Assembly (NCBI GenBank): GCA_037957365.1
Contig: JARHVA010002004.1
Location: 2,422,001-2,486,000 of the forward strand
Reading direction: 5' to 3'
Length of the DNA: 64,000 nucleotides
Source: Torreya grandis
Lineage: Eukaryota > Streptophyta > Pinopsida > Cupressales > Taxaceae
Within the stretch, counting starts at the first letter, position 1; each line of letters begins with the position of its first letter. Positions 37,001-48,800 of this stretch are shown in pieces. Below the pieces are notes generated by a model that worked only from the letters and a program-made list of their open reading frames with translations, did not search any database and was not told the DNA's origin. Both the position numbers and the translations under genes were made by a program.

Positions 37001-37260
37001 GGTTTGGTAGTGGTATGATGAAGTCCAATCATTTGGAAAACAACCAGGTCATAATACTTTTTGTTGACAATGACAATTCTCTGCTCCTCTTTGGTGATGG
37101 GATTCATCTCCTCTATAGTCCATAAGATCTCAAACCAATTCTTATTTTCATTGTTTAGGGCTATGCCATATAGCTCAGTGTCTTTGAAAACCCTTCCTTC
37201 ATTTTCCATGGAGAGATAACACTCTATTTCCTCCTTCAATTACTACTTGTGAGATGCCAT
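34075..37260 (-). pseudogene. LTR-encoded long reading frame, left copy (unknown protein)
   Basis: Remains of a reading frame of about 1,060 codons inside the LTR, in the same direction as gag-pol. It begins with ATG at 37,260 (MASHK, two stops, then LKEEIECYLSMENEG) and stays largely open to 36,934. It continues with blocks such as GNHVFRDFEGKIPII, VNKCWVSFVYFIIKNKLTP and ICDYLYPALVEAFIGIPIP, then the open pieces 35,747-35,950, 35,181-35,450 and 34,557-34,778. The C-terminal third looks charged and helical (SLKSIKLRQDALIEQSEVAK), with a final Gln-Lys-rich helix near 34,100. The right LTR has the same order with its own stops. I recognise no family; no zinc knuckle, protease or RT motif is seen. 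It could be an extra element protein or a captured host gene. Confidence 0.65.
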
Positions 37261-37979
37261 GATTTCTACTTCTGTAAACTCTTCACAATTGGATTTTAAT
37301 TGGTCTTTGTGCTAACTTTTATGTGATAAAATCATAATTAATCTCTTCTCAAATTAAATAATGATTAATTGAGTTCACTTAGGGTCTCTTTTATGTAGGG
37401 TTTAGGGTTCCAAAACTTTAATGGTGAGGGTGTATATGGACTTCATCTCATACGTGCCTTGGATTTGATTTGGATTTTTACCTTTATAATCTTGCATTTT
37501 CAAGAACAGGAGATCTTATTTTTTATCATTTCGTGCTTATGTGTCTCTAATTTGGTGTCTATCTGGCATTTTTCATGGCATATTTCATAAATTCCTTTTG
37601 TATACTAGCTATTGGCATTTAAAAATACACCATTTACTTTGCACTATCAGATCAAGATATTATGAGTGACTATGAACCATTGATTGTGATCTGGGACCTT
37701 GTTTTTTATTGGCTCTTTGGTAATATTACCCCATGGTTATGCCACTTGGCACCTCTATGAGGCTTGAAATTGTCTTTGAAAAGTCATTAGTGATTTCATG
37801 CCATTATATTGAGGAGCGTGATGAATCATGAACCATTAGATCCTTTATTAGTTCTACTTTGAATGTCCTTTTTCCATGTGTCAAACCCACAAGATCTTAG
37901 AGCTCCATTAAAAATTCATCAATTCCTTCACATCATTAAATCATCCTCCTACGATGAAGCATGAGTTGTAGGATCTAAA

Positions 37980-39760
37980 AAAATGCACTAACTTTAAGTT
38001 AGCGCATAGACATAAAAATACTTAGGCTAAAATGTTTTTACCTAAGTCTATTTCATATTAATAAACACAAATAGACTTACATTAAAAAAAATTATGCTAT
38101 GTTTTAAATCAAAGAACTTAGGTGGGGACTTAGGTTCAAATACCTTAGGCTAAGCTTTATTTTGTGTTTATTAAACATGAAATGAAACTTAGGCTAAAAT
38201 TTTTACACCTAAGTCTTCTGAATTTATACAAAAGGGGGCCATGGCTAAATATTTTAGGCCTAAGTTTATGCTATGTTTAATAAACACAATGTATACTTTG
38301 GGATAAAATACTTAAGTTAAGCCTATAGAATATGTTCAAAGGGGTAAAAATGATATAATGATCAAGTGCCAAATAGATTTTTATTATATTAATAAACACA
38401 CTAAAACCTTCGATTAAAAGCATTTTGGATAAGTTTTATGTCACATAGACCCTTTTAAGATAAGATTTAGTATAAGTCTCTACCTTAAGGTTCAAAACAT
38501 TTAAAAAAATTCAATGGGGACCTTAATATATATACTTAGAGTGAGTTCATTTTGCATATACTTAGACCTATGTGACCATTTCAATATTTGCAGTTCAAAT
38601 ATTTCCAGTGTTTGAGCATCCTTCGATGGATCCCAGTTATCTACAAGAAATTTTATGAGATTTATAGCAACATTTTGGAGTGCATCTTATTCCTAAGAAA
38701 AATAATTCATTATCTTTAATTTGACAGTCTCATAGACAATAAATACATCCTCATAGATAGATGGTCATGTGAATGTCAAATTTAAGCTAGTGAATCTTTT
38801 AGTTTGATGGGCTTAAAGTTGACGGTCTTACAAACATCAAATATGTCCTCATGAAAATCATATGATGGTTATGCAAATGTAAAATTTAAGCTCATCAAAT
38901 TCCCATGTACCAATGCAAGGATTCCACTTGGCATCTCCACAAGGCCTCCTATGATATCAGACTCAAATCACCCCATTGGATTAGGATTTGTGATGAAGTG
39001 AGAGATGCTTAATCATGATCTAAGAGTTTCCTCATTATTGGTACCTTATGACATGAGGTCCCCTTATCTTTCAATATTTAAATGCAAGAATTCTACATGG
39101 TGACTCCATGAATCTCCTAGGGTTTTGAATTTTCAATGATATATTCACTTTATTTGATCTTTGGTCCATGATGAAGTGAGAACCGTTTATCATGATTTGA
39201 GATATTGAATGTGATTAGTCAAAAGGACTAAGTGATGGATTCTATCAAGATTTATTTACTCTATTGGATCATGCCCCATGATCAAGTATGGACCATAATA
39301 TCTATGAATAGGCAAGGACATTAAGTTATGACCCATAATAAAGTAAAGACTTAGACTAAAGTGTTAAGGCTAAGGTATTATTTGTATTACTAAATACATC
39401 AGGGCCTTAGGATTAAAAATTTAGGCTAAAAGGCTAACAAAGGGACCATACTAGCATAAAATTAGACTCATGAGATAAAAACCTAGGTTAAATTATTAAT
39501 ACTAAGGTCTCATTCATGTTAATAAACATGAATGGGGACTTAGGGTTAAGGCTTTAGGCTAAAGTCATAAAAAAGTAGATCATGCTAAAATAAAAGAAGA
39601 CCATGCCAAACATAAAAGGAATATGTTATAAATAAGAAAGGACAAGGGGAGAATAAAATTGGACTAAGCATAATTTTTAAGTTAAGGTTTGGTTGTGTTA
39701 AAAAACATGACCAAGCCTTAATATAAAAATTAGGCTTAAGTCCAAAGCATATTTAAAATG
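37980..39760. repeat. Hairpin and degenerate repeat array in the LTR
   Basis: About seven or eight imperfect palindromes share a central TTAATAAA- or TTAAAAAA-type loop, with stems usually closed by TAAG/CTTA. The clearest are 38,043-38,079 (perfect 11-bp arms TAAGTCTATTT), 39,503-39,542 (18-bp arms, 15 paired, loop AATA) and 39,682-39,721 (18-bp arms, 15 paired, loop AAAA). Others are at 38,151-38,192, 38,261-38,299 and about 39,366-39,410. Between some lie CTTAGG...CCTAAG pairs, as at 38,021-38,046. In 37,990-38,480 the units repeat about every 110 bp. The right LTR has the same array. Confidence 0.8.
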
Positions 39761-40059
39761 TTCTCACCAAATGCTCCCACCAAACTTGAATTTAAACATG
39801 AACTAGGGGTTTATGCCAAGGTTTTAAAAGATGAGCCATTGGCAAGGGATCCATGAAACTTGTAACTTACAAATATGAATACTGATCATTAGCAATGTTA
39901 GGTAAGTTTTAAACAAACCATAAATCAATACCCAAGTTTGACATAGTGGATGATCTTCAAATTCTAAATAATATCCAAAATAGGCCATGCTTATAGGGTT
40001 AAAATTCAAAATATGTCAAGGGTCCCAATTTTCAAAATTGGGGTATATTGACCTCAACA

Positions 40060-40080
40060 AATGGTGACTTCTAGGGGAAA
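40060..40080 (-). promoter_or_regulatory. Motif adjoining the 3' LTR (plus-strand primer region)
   Basis: On the minus strand TTTCCCCTAGAAGTCACCAT ends 2 bp before the 3' LTR. It differs by one base from the motif 3 bp before the 3' LTR of the nested element at 15,332. It takes the place of a classic polypurine tract. Confidence 0.6.
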
Positions 40081-40485
40081 CATAGTAATTTGTTATAACC
40101 TATAGAATTTGGTTTAGGAAAATAACTAAGTCATCCACTCCATTTGATCTATGCCATTATCTAGATCAGTTTATGGTTGAAAAAAACCTTGCGCTTGTAG
40201 AATTGGGATCAAATAGTAAGACATAACCATGTTATGTGTGTGCTTTGATTCCACTTACTATTTGACATGGGCTTTAGGAGACAATTTCTAGGTTTCATAT
40301 CTTTAATCATTAACACTGACGTTATATCATGCTTAGATATTCATTAAGAACCATGCTTCTAGTTCAAGGAAGGCTTGGGAATTTCTCTATTACTAGCCAA
40401 AGATCTATATCATAGACAAAGATGCCTTTGGTTCTACTCATGGCCTTACTCCAATACCAATTAAAAATATGCTAATATTGACATT
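40081..40485 (-). other. Interior 3' end where the integrase core is missing
   Basis: About 400 bp with no recognisable integrase core between the integrase zinc domain and the 3' LTR. A working integrase core and tail would need far more room, so this is a deletion. Confidence 0.55.
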
Positions 40486-41280
40486 ATCTCACATGCTTGT
40501 GAGCATCCTTGAAGACAATTGGCCAATAGTATCTATCTCTAAGAATCTTGTGTGCAGTAGTCTTCCTTGATGGGTGTCCATTGCCAAACTTCTCATGAGA
40601 GCAACTCATGATTTGAGCAGCTTCCTCTTTTGAGACACACCTTAGGTAGACTCCTTTAAAGTTTTTCCTATATAAGACTCCATTCTTGATTATATAATGA
40701 GCTACTTTAAACCTTAGATCCCTCTTTTGCTCCCTTATCAGTCCTACAAGATAGGTACCAATGATGATTAAATGAATGATGGAATCATACCACTCACTAG
40801 CTTGAAAATTCTATTGATCAAATTACATAATAATTAACCTAGGGTTGACATTATCAATCATTTGGATTAACCCTTTCACCTTACCAATTTTTTTATTTTC
40901 ATTTCTATGTCATAATCTTGTAAAACTAGCATCCACTTACCTCTACATTATCTCAACTCATTCTGGCTTAGCATAAGCTTTGTGGTAGGGTCAGGTAGGA
41001 TAACATGCACCTTATTTCTAGGGATACAATGCCTAAATTTATTTATTGCCTTAAATAATGAATATGCCTACTTATCAATCAATGAATAGTTCAACTCAAC
41101 ATTCTTAAAATTAGTGCTCATAAAAGCTATTGGTTGTTCACACCCATCAATCTTATGAGTTAGCATTGCTGCTATAGTGTGGTCAAAAGAAAAAGAATAG
41201 AGGTAGAAGTCCTTTGAAAATTTAGGACTTATCAGAACTAGAGCCTATCTAATTGCTTCTTTTATGTCACTGAATGCCTT
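40486..41280 (-). pseudogene. RNase H and integrase zinc domain of the giant element
   Basis: Minus strand. RNase H starts near 41,220 with FYLYSFSFDHTIAAML, IDGCEQPIAFMSTNF and NYSLIDKQAYSLFKAINKF, and ends near 40,930 with GKWMLVLQDYDIEMK. The first catalytic Asp is Ser in FSFD if aligned to DAS-type motifs, so activity is doubtful. From about 40,680 the H2C2 integrase zinc region appears: KNGVLYRKNFKG, CVSKEEAAQIM, HEKFGNGHPS and RDRYYWP. The catalytic core does not follow. Confidence 0.85.
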
Positions 41281-41289
41281 TCTAGATTC

Positions 41290-42190
41290 TTCATTCCATG
41301 AGACCTTGACATCCTTCTTCAACATGTCATTTAATGGCTTGACAATTTTTGCAAATCTAAAAATGAATTTTATTACAAATTTTACCTTACCAAAGAATGA
41401 TTTTAGCTCTTTTTTTTCTATTTAGAGGCTCTATTTTGGATATAGCCTCCACTCTTTTAAGATCTATGGAGATCCCATCCTTGGTTATAACATGCCCCAA
41501 TAATTTACCTTTAGTAACACAAAATATACTTTTCTTGGGGTTCAAAGAAATTCCTTACCTTCTACACTTCTCAAACACCTGTTGTAAATACATAAAGTGA
41601 TCTTCCCTAGTTTTAGAAAAAACTATTAGATTGTCCATATATATAATGATGAATTTACCTATCAGACCTTAGAAGGCATGGTCCATGGCCCTTTAAAATA
41701 TAGATCCTATATGTATTATTCCAAAGGACATTATCTTGTATGTAAAGGTCCCCCACTTGGTGGTGAAAGTTTTCTTCATCTTGCCTTCTTTATCAACCAA
41801 CACCTCATTGTATCTTAAAAATCCATCAAGAAAAGATATCATGGCTGAATTTAAAACAACTTGTATAACTTGGTCAAGAAAAAGAAGAGGATAGTTATCC
41901 CTCTTAGATGCTTTGTTTAAGTTCTTAAATAAAAATAGAGATTTATTTCACCATTCTTCTCCCTAACTAGCACAAAATTAGCCACCCAAGTAGAATGCTT
42001 GATGGGGAAGAATATCTTAGCATCTAATAGCCTCTTAACCTCCTTGAAGATCATTAGTTCTAATATAGGGTTCATAGGTGTCTATTTTTTCCTGAAGGGC
42101 TTATCATTTTATCTAAAAGGGATGGTGTGAGTAATGACCCTCGGATAAAATATCTTTAATTCATCATAAGACCATGCTTTGAATCCTTGT
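41290..42190 (-). pseudogene. Reverse transcriptase of the giant element (decayed)
   Basis: Minus strand. The N-terminal part shows PMNPILELMIFKEVKRLLDA and STWVANFVLVREKNG (about 41,960-42,090). After a frameshifted middle, the catalytic motif reads YMDN at 41,630-41,641, so the second Asp of YxDD is Asn. It is followed by LIVFSKTREDHF, GISLNPKKSIFCV and GKLLGHVITKDGI. Stops and frameshifts are frequent and this copy cannot make an active enzyme. Confidence 0.88.
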
Positions 42191-42559
42191 ATTGGGTAAG
42201 GAGAATTTTGGCCTTCTTTTTCTCAATGTTTTTGCAAGTTTTTCCAATGTTTACCAGTTAAGGTTGATCTTTGAGACCAAGATCAACAAAATTATAGTCT
42301 TTCCCATTTAATTTGGGAATATTAAAAACCTCAGCCAATTTGTCTTGATCAAATAGTCTCTCTACAGAAATCATCCCCTTAGGAATCTTGTTGTCATTCA
42401 ACTAAATGAATTTACCATCAAACTTGTCCTCCTTAGATGTATTTTCATCAGTCTCATCAATAATATGAGAATCAAATTCTCTATAATTGGTCATGAAATC
42501 TAATATCTATTGATCATCACTAAAGCCTTGAAAATGATTAACATTATTAAGAACTGAAG

Positions 42560-43282
42560 GATAAGAGATCAGCTCAATGCTGAAATTGGGGGAGTCGTGG
42601 TTGGGCATGAGGTTGGCTTTAACAGATGCCAACTCATTAGCAGCTTGGTTCTCTTCTCTTGGGTGGAAATAATGCCAAAATTTTCAAAGGACTCAATGAG
42701 ATCCTAAACCCTAAACTTATACCTTTTAAATTATGAGAGCTTGCATTGATATTTGTTCCTTACTTGGTTGACCATTAGTTTTGAATCCCCGTAGACTAGT
42801 AGTTATTTGAATTTATTCTTTATAAAAAACTACAGACCTAATATAAGGGCCTCGTATTGAGAAATATTATTAGTGCAAGGGAATTAGAGTGTATAGGATA
42901 CATGATATTTCCTACCAAAAGGGTCAGTAAGGATAATGCCTACTCCAGATCTAGCCTCACACTTAGCACCATCAAAATGTAATTTCCATACTCCAAGAAT
43001 AACATGAGCACTCTTGGGATCACATACCTTAGTAGTCTCTAGGGTAAAAACCCCTAATTTTGAGTCAATAATGTTTATGTTTTCATTCACAACATTGTAC
43101 TTAGTGATCATGTGTTTAATCCTTGGCTCTCTCTCAACCCTGATCTGATTAGGAACTCCCTTTGAAGGTAGCCAAAAATATAAGAAATCTATGGATATGT
43201 AACCATTCATAGCCTTGGTCCATTCCCTGCTTAAAAAGATTCCACAATCATCAAGAATATCAACAACCTAAATATCAATAAA
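42560..43282 (-). pseudogene. Additional RNase H-like domain upstream of RT
   Basis: Minus strand. After a linker open at 42,884-43,210, the RNase H fold starts at about 43,000 with WKLHFDGAKCEARSGVGII and LTDPFGRKYHVSYTL, then SQYEALIL. Further on are VYGDSKLMVNQV-like and NQAANELASVKANL pieces around 42,600-42,800. The Asp of FDGA, the Glu of YEAL and a later GDS-type Asp are the expected catalytic set. Its place between protease and RT, with a second RNase H after RT, gives a dual RNase H layout as known for Tat-lineage elements. Confidence 0.85.
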
Positions 43283-43590
43283 TTATTGTACCCTAGGCTC
43301 AGAAGCCAACTGCATATGAACATTTAATAACTCTCCAATAACCTTAACTCTAAATTTGTCTAACTGGGTGACAACTCTATCATAATATATAGGTGTTAAG
43401 CCAAGTTGTTTGTAAATACCTATTGGCATGATATTGGTGGATGGACCAAAATACAATAAATAATTATGAAATTTCTTACCAAACATCTTGAAAGTGAGCA
43501 AGAAAGGAAGAGATTCTACCTTGGCTTTGTGTACAGTCACATTAGCAAGGTCAGCTTTAGGTAGATTGTTAGATTTTTTTTGATAGTTAT
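43283..43590 (-). pseudogene. Aspartic protease of the giant element, active site lost
   Basis: Minus-strand open piece 43,283-43,540. The region normally reading LLDSGASTNIMP reads LLYFGPSTNIMP, so the catalytic Asp is Tyr and the Ser after it is Phe. Downstream IGIYKQLGLTPI and IGELLNVHMQL fit retroviral-type plant proteases. Gag lies upstream and the RNase H-like domain downstream. Confidence 0.85.
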
Positions 43591-45330
43591 TCTAGTAAAA
43601 GGTCCATTTGTTCTATAATATGCATCAGTTCATGCAAAGTGATGTTATAATTTATTTTATTCATATCCTTAATAATGTTATATCCAATTTTATTATAATA
43701 ACTAGGAATATCAATGTTGGGCCTAGAGGTACTCCCTTTAGGTGGCTCTAGATTATTACTTGAAGAAGTGTCTAGAGGAGTTCCAAAGTTATTTGGTGGC
43801 ATTGAGGTAGTAAAAGGCAACCTCTCTCTCTATTCCTTAAGGAATAAGTCTTCTTCAAGAATTGTTTCAAGGATTGGATCTCCTCAAGGATATCATTAGG
43901 CTCATTCTCTTCTTGAAAAGGGAAATCCAAAGTCTCCACCATGAAATCTTGATCAAATGATTTAGATCCTGAGGTACATGTACCAATTTCCTTGTTAGGG
44001 ACCACTTCAAATGTATCCAAATCCTATTGGAAAATCTCAAAAGCTTTGAAAAACTCTATACAATCAATCTCTCCATGCTTGGTTTTATAATGTACTTTGC
44101 AATAATTAGGTAATGTAATATCAGTAAGATTAATTCCATAGTATTATTGCCAGAAGATGGTTTATTATCCTTGTTATTATGTAAACTATCATTATTAAAC
44201 CTATTATTTGGCCTATTGAACCTTTGAAATGAGAAGTTTATACCAGAGTTGTCTCTAGTATTGCCTATTTGTTTTTGCAACTGAAGGAAATTAGTTCTTA
44301 CTTTTTGGACCATTTTCAAGATAGACTTATTCTCAATTATAGGGGTTTTAGAGTTATGCACTTGATTATTATTAGTACTAGTAGTTGGTACTAAAACTAT
44401 TTGATCATTTTAATTGAAACCATTAGTAGGATGACTCAAAAATCTTAAGTTTTGATTGGGAGTAGCATGACTCAAGGGCAATTGATTTAGATTTGGGAGT
44501 TGGTTTAAAGATGGAATATTTTGGTTTTTGTTGGGGAAGATGTTTAGAATAGACATATGTAGGTTGATATTTGGGACAAAATATGCCATTTGTCCCTAGG
44601 GATACATTTGATCATTGATGATAACTGATTCAAAATATGTTCTAGCCAATGAATTTATAGCTGGAATAGATCTCTTAAAAAATATAGAGGTCATGGGATC
44701 CACTACGTCTTTGTAGATTTCTAGAGCTAAAACATCATCAGGTTTATAAGGTTCTATGGTCCTGCTATACATTTTATAAAATATATCATTAAAGGACCTT
44801 ATGGGATAACTTTTTATCCCTCCTAATGGTTGTGAATTAGTGATAAATAACATAAGGACTGATAATTTTACCAAATTGATCTAAAAAAATATTAGTGAAA
44901 CCATTCTAACTAGTGATATAATTGCCAGGAAAATTTAAAAACCATTTGTAAGCATCATACTTAATATTATAGGGAAACAACCTACATGCTACATCCTCAT
45001 GAAAACCATTTACCAACCTTAAGGTAGATTTAAAATATTTTATGTGTTCTTTAGTAGTCACTATTCCCATTGGACTAAATGTAGGCAAATACTTTTTAAG
45101 GTTTCATGGGAGATCATGTACCACACCTAACACATTAATTAAAGAGTCTCCCAACCAAGCCATACCTAGATGGAATTTGAAGGTACAAGTGCTTTGAAGA
45201 GGTGAAGTTGGTAGAGATTTGGATCTCATGCATCTACCTTTGTCATGCCTGGATGTTCTGTGAACCTCAAGCTCAAGCAAAGTCTCCCTTGTCTCTAAGT
45301 GTGATCTTGTTCTAATCTTAGGCAATTAAA
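43591..45330 (-). pseudogene. Gag of the giant element (decayed)
   Basis: Minus strand. It starts near 45,325 (MPKIRTRSHLETRETLLELE). It includes the capsid-like blocks FSPMGIVTTKEHIKYF and HEDVACRLFPYNIKYDAYKW (44,906-45,088), then KPDDVLALEIYKDVVDPM (44,596-44,874). At about 44,070-44,110, in a shifted frame, YCKVHYKTKHGEIDC is the zinc-binding neighbourhood typical of this Gag type. A variable linker rich in Ser and Asn (43,587-43,820) leads to protease. Several frameshifts and stops are present. The product would form the particle. Confidence 0.87.
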
Positions 45331-45847
45331 ATTTGAAGATTGAAGATCATGTTTGAAATATGATGTGTCAAGTTAATCTTTATAAATAACAAGAATTAAA
45401 CCTGCACTTTAAGCTCTTTTTGAAAAGATTATATGAAGAATAGTAAAAAACATAAACCTTTTACTAAGATAGCTCAAAGATGTGTTCAATTACGTAAATG
45501 TGATCTACCTTTATAAATATAAGCTCAAATAAGCTTATATATATTAAATATATGCCAACCTTTGATCAAAATAAGCCATCCTAACCTCAAATACTATGGA
45601 TTTTCAAGTCTCAAGATATCTTTACCAAAAACAAGTATTAAACCTCAAAGAATTATGATCTTTATCTAAGGAAGCAAAAAGATCCATTAGATACCACAAA
45701 GATCAATGATATTTAACCTTATAATAAAATAATTACCTAAGAGCACAAAGATAACACCAATTCTTAGATCAAAATATGCTAAGACAAATAAAGATTCAAG
45801 GAATTCACAAATGTGGCCCTCCTTCTAGTGCTAGTATAATGGTCTCC
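45331..45847 (-). other. Leader between the 5' LTR and gag of the giant element
   Basis: Minus strand begins GGAGACCATTATACTAGCAC directly after the LTR end. No TGG-starting primer site is evident at the first bases. The rest is AT-rich leader sequence. Confidence 0.5.
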
Positions 45848-48800
45848 TGTTGATGCCTCTAAATGTATCATAGGGGTTCTTAGTGTTCAAAGAACACTTT
45901 TAATTTTAGAATTATAGGAATTTAGAGCATGAGTAGTAGGTTGTGGTAACTAGATGTCATTTGTGGTGAAATACTGGTAGAGTAATGTATGACTTTTCTA
46001 CAAAATTTATAACAATTGATGGTTGGGAGCCATCATGGTCCAATTCTTTGTAAATTGTATGTATCTTTGATAATTCTAATTAATTTTGATCAAAACTTAA
46101 ACTATAGATTAGTATAAATGAATATTTATAATTTAATTTAAGCTACATTGATCTGGTTATAAAAAGAGGCAAAATGGAAGGGTAAGGTAGAAAGAAAATA
46201 AGTGATTACTGATCCTTGAATCAAATATCATGACAAAATTTCAATTACAACTGAGCCTACATTTACGATTATATGATGAAAAATATTAAAATCTCAGATA
46301 TCACCACACATTAGGAAAATTTCTAAGGATAATATAGAATTTTACAAGTAAAAACTATATTTTGCTTTAAATAATCATTACTCAACCCAAATAGCATAAG
46401 CACATCCGAATATATAATAAATGAAATGAATTAAATTCAATATCCTTAAACCAATTTAGCATAAGAAAAAATTAACAACCCTATATCAAAAATGCAAATT
46501 TAGAATTCAAAAAAACTATTCAAATTCAAACTTAGAACCAATAATTGAGAGAAAGCTAGATTAACAATTGACACATCAAAATTGGACAATCTTTACAGAA
46601 ATCCTTGATTGTATTAATTACTCTAAGTATAAAATTTTTTCTCAAAAATTTCTCCCTTTACAATATCATAATACATGGATTTTTTAGAAAGATAAGGCAG
46701 TATACTAGTTAGTATAAGATACAACTATACAAAAGATAAGGACAACTATCATTCTTAGAAAGTTCTAGAGTACATTTGCTTTTGAAAATTGAACTAACCC
46801 ATAGGCAATATGATAATAAAATATCATATGCCTTAAAAAATAATATTCCCTATTTCAAATATTACAATGTTTTTACAAAGGAATATGAATCAGCTAGTGG
46901 TCTCATTGTCAAAGGGTCTCCTTATTATTCTTGTAGAAGTTCCATAGCCTTTTGATGTTGTTCTTTGACATGCTCTAGATCCATAGCTAGATTTAGGAGA
47001 CATACCTCTTCCTGATTAGCTAAGTCATCAAGGTCCCTATCATCTCTAGCCATAACTTCTTTTATGCTCTAGGCTTCTACAATATTTTCCTTATGTATGA
47101 AGATCATACACAAAATCCTTCCATTGTCACTTCCTGATTTGCCCTAGTTTTTTCCCTTTACCTCATGCGTTACCAAGGTAACTCTATGTTTATATTCTAC
47201 ATCATAAATAATCCCCAAGGTTGTAGTCTTGGTAGTATTAGTTATCATCATGCCTAAGAGTTTTTAAATTATAGTAATTAATTCTCTATCATCAACTAGG
47301 AGTCTATCCAAACTCTTTGTCCACATACTTAAACTCTAGATTTTATCCACCACTATTCCCAATATGGCATTTAGGTGGGCTAGGTTGATGATTTTCAATC
47401 TAGGGATTCTATCCCTAATCAAAATTCTAATGAGATCCCTTATCCATGAATCTACCTCCTACCACTCTATTATTAATCCCTTAGCCATTTTAGTTTGTTA
47501 CCTTAATGCATCTTGCCTCAGCTTTAATGATTTCAAAGAATTAAACATATCAAAGAATGATGCTTCAAATGTGTTTATTATGGCATCAAAAAATGATAAA
47601 ATGGCCTATGTCTCTAAGTTTTCATTTTCCTTTTCTAAATTTAGAATCCATTTTTTTATTCCTCTAATCCCAATTTTGGCTTGAGCTAAATGAGCCTCAA
47701 GTAGGATCTCAATATCTTCCTAATGGATAGGAACCTCACCAAGTTGTTAACCTCCAACTAGGGTTAACCCTATAAAGGGTTCAACATTCTAGAATGTGAA
47801 CTCTTCAGTTCCTAACATGGATTTCCTTGTAGTTACCCTTTTTAATCCAATTGTCTCTAGATTGAACTGTACTATAGTAATTGGCTCTATTATTTTGGAG
47901 GCTCTCAGACCTTAGCTCTACTGTTACTTGATGTTCTTGGAGAATCCATATTCTTGTCATCTAGCCCTGAAGTAGTTATTATTCTTATTTATTTATGTTC
48001 TCATCAAATCCCTTATCCATGGATTGATTTATTCATGCACAATAGTATTGACAGCCTTTGTTAGTGTCCATGAGTGGGACAAAGAGGGGATCTTCTAAAA
48101 TTTCCCTTAAATGAACAAATCAAGGATGATGGGTCCATGGATGGGGTGCTCATCACTAAAAATATTGAATTCACTTGTAAGATGAGTGAGAGTCAACCTT
48201 AGATTCTTTGATCCCACATTAACAAATGCCAGACATACCTTTCTCTTCTCTTTGGGTGCCATTGGGACTATATCAAGAGAAACTTGATTTCCTTTATTCT
48301 CTTTCTCAACTTCCTCTACCTAAGCCTATGTTTCCTAACCTCTTTTTCTTCCTTTTTAGATCTATATGCCTCAAAAATAACTCTGAGGGCATCTTCAACT
48401 ATCTCATCTAGCCCCAAAGCAATCATGTATAAGTTCTCAACTAGAGATGTAAGACTTTTGGGTATGGCTAAGGATGAGGGTCCCTCTCCAAGCCTCTCTT
48501 CCAGCTTTTATTTGTAATGTTCCTATATAATTTACCCTTAGGGTTTTGTCTATTCCAATTGAGGTTGATCTTGAGTTGTTTTGGATGGTCCAAGAAAAAA
48601 ATGATACTAGAGAGGATGAATTTACCATATTTCCCTAGCTGGTTTCTCATCACTTGCTAATATGTGCTCAAGTTAAATGTTGTATCCCTTGATTCTAGTC
48701 AACACTTCCTCAAAACTTCTTTCCCTAATATAGATGGTGTCATGGACACCAAGTTGATGCCCATACATAGGTTTGGGAAATTACTTGTTCTTTAGATGTG

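Larger units (their letters stand above)
33074..40059 (-). repeat. 3' LTR of the giant element (6,986 bp)
   Basis: In the element's direction it runs from 40,059 to 33,074. The outer 2.1 kb (40,059 to about 37,980) is an array of decayed repeats and hairpins. Next come about 700 bp of plain sequence, then the LTR-encoded reading frame (37,260 to about 34,075), then about 1 kb to the end. It still has the uninterrupted site (GGGAAGACACTAATC, 36,575-36,590) where the right LTR carries the solo LTR. Confidence 0.92.
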
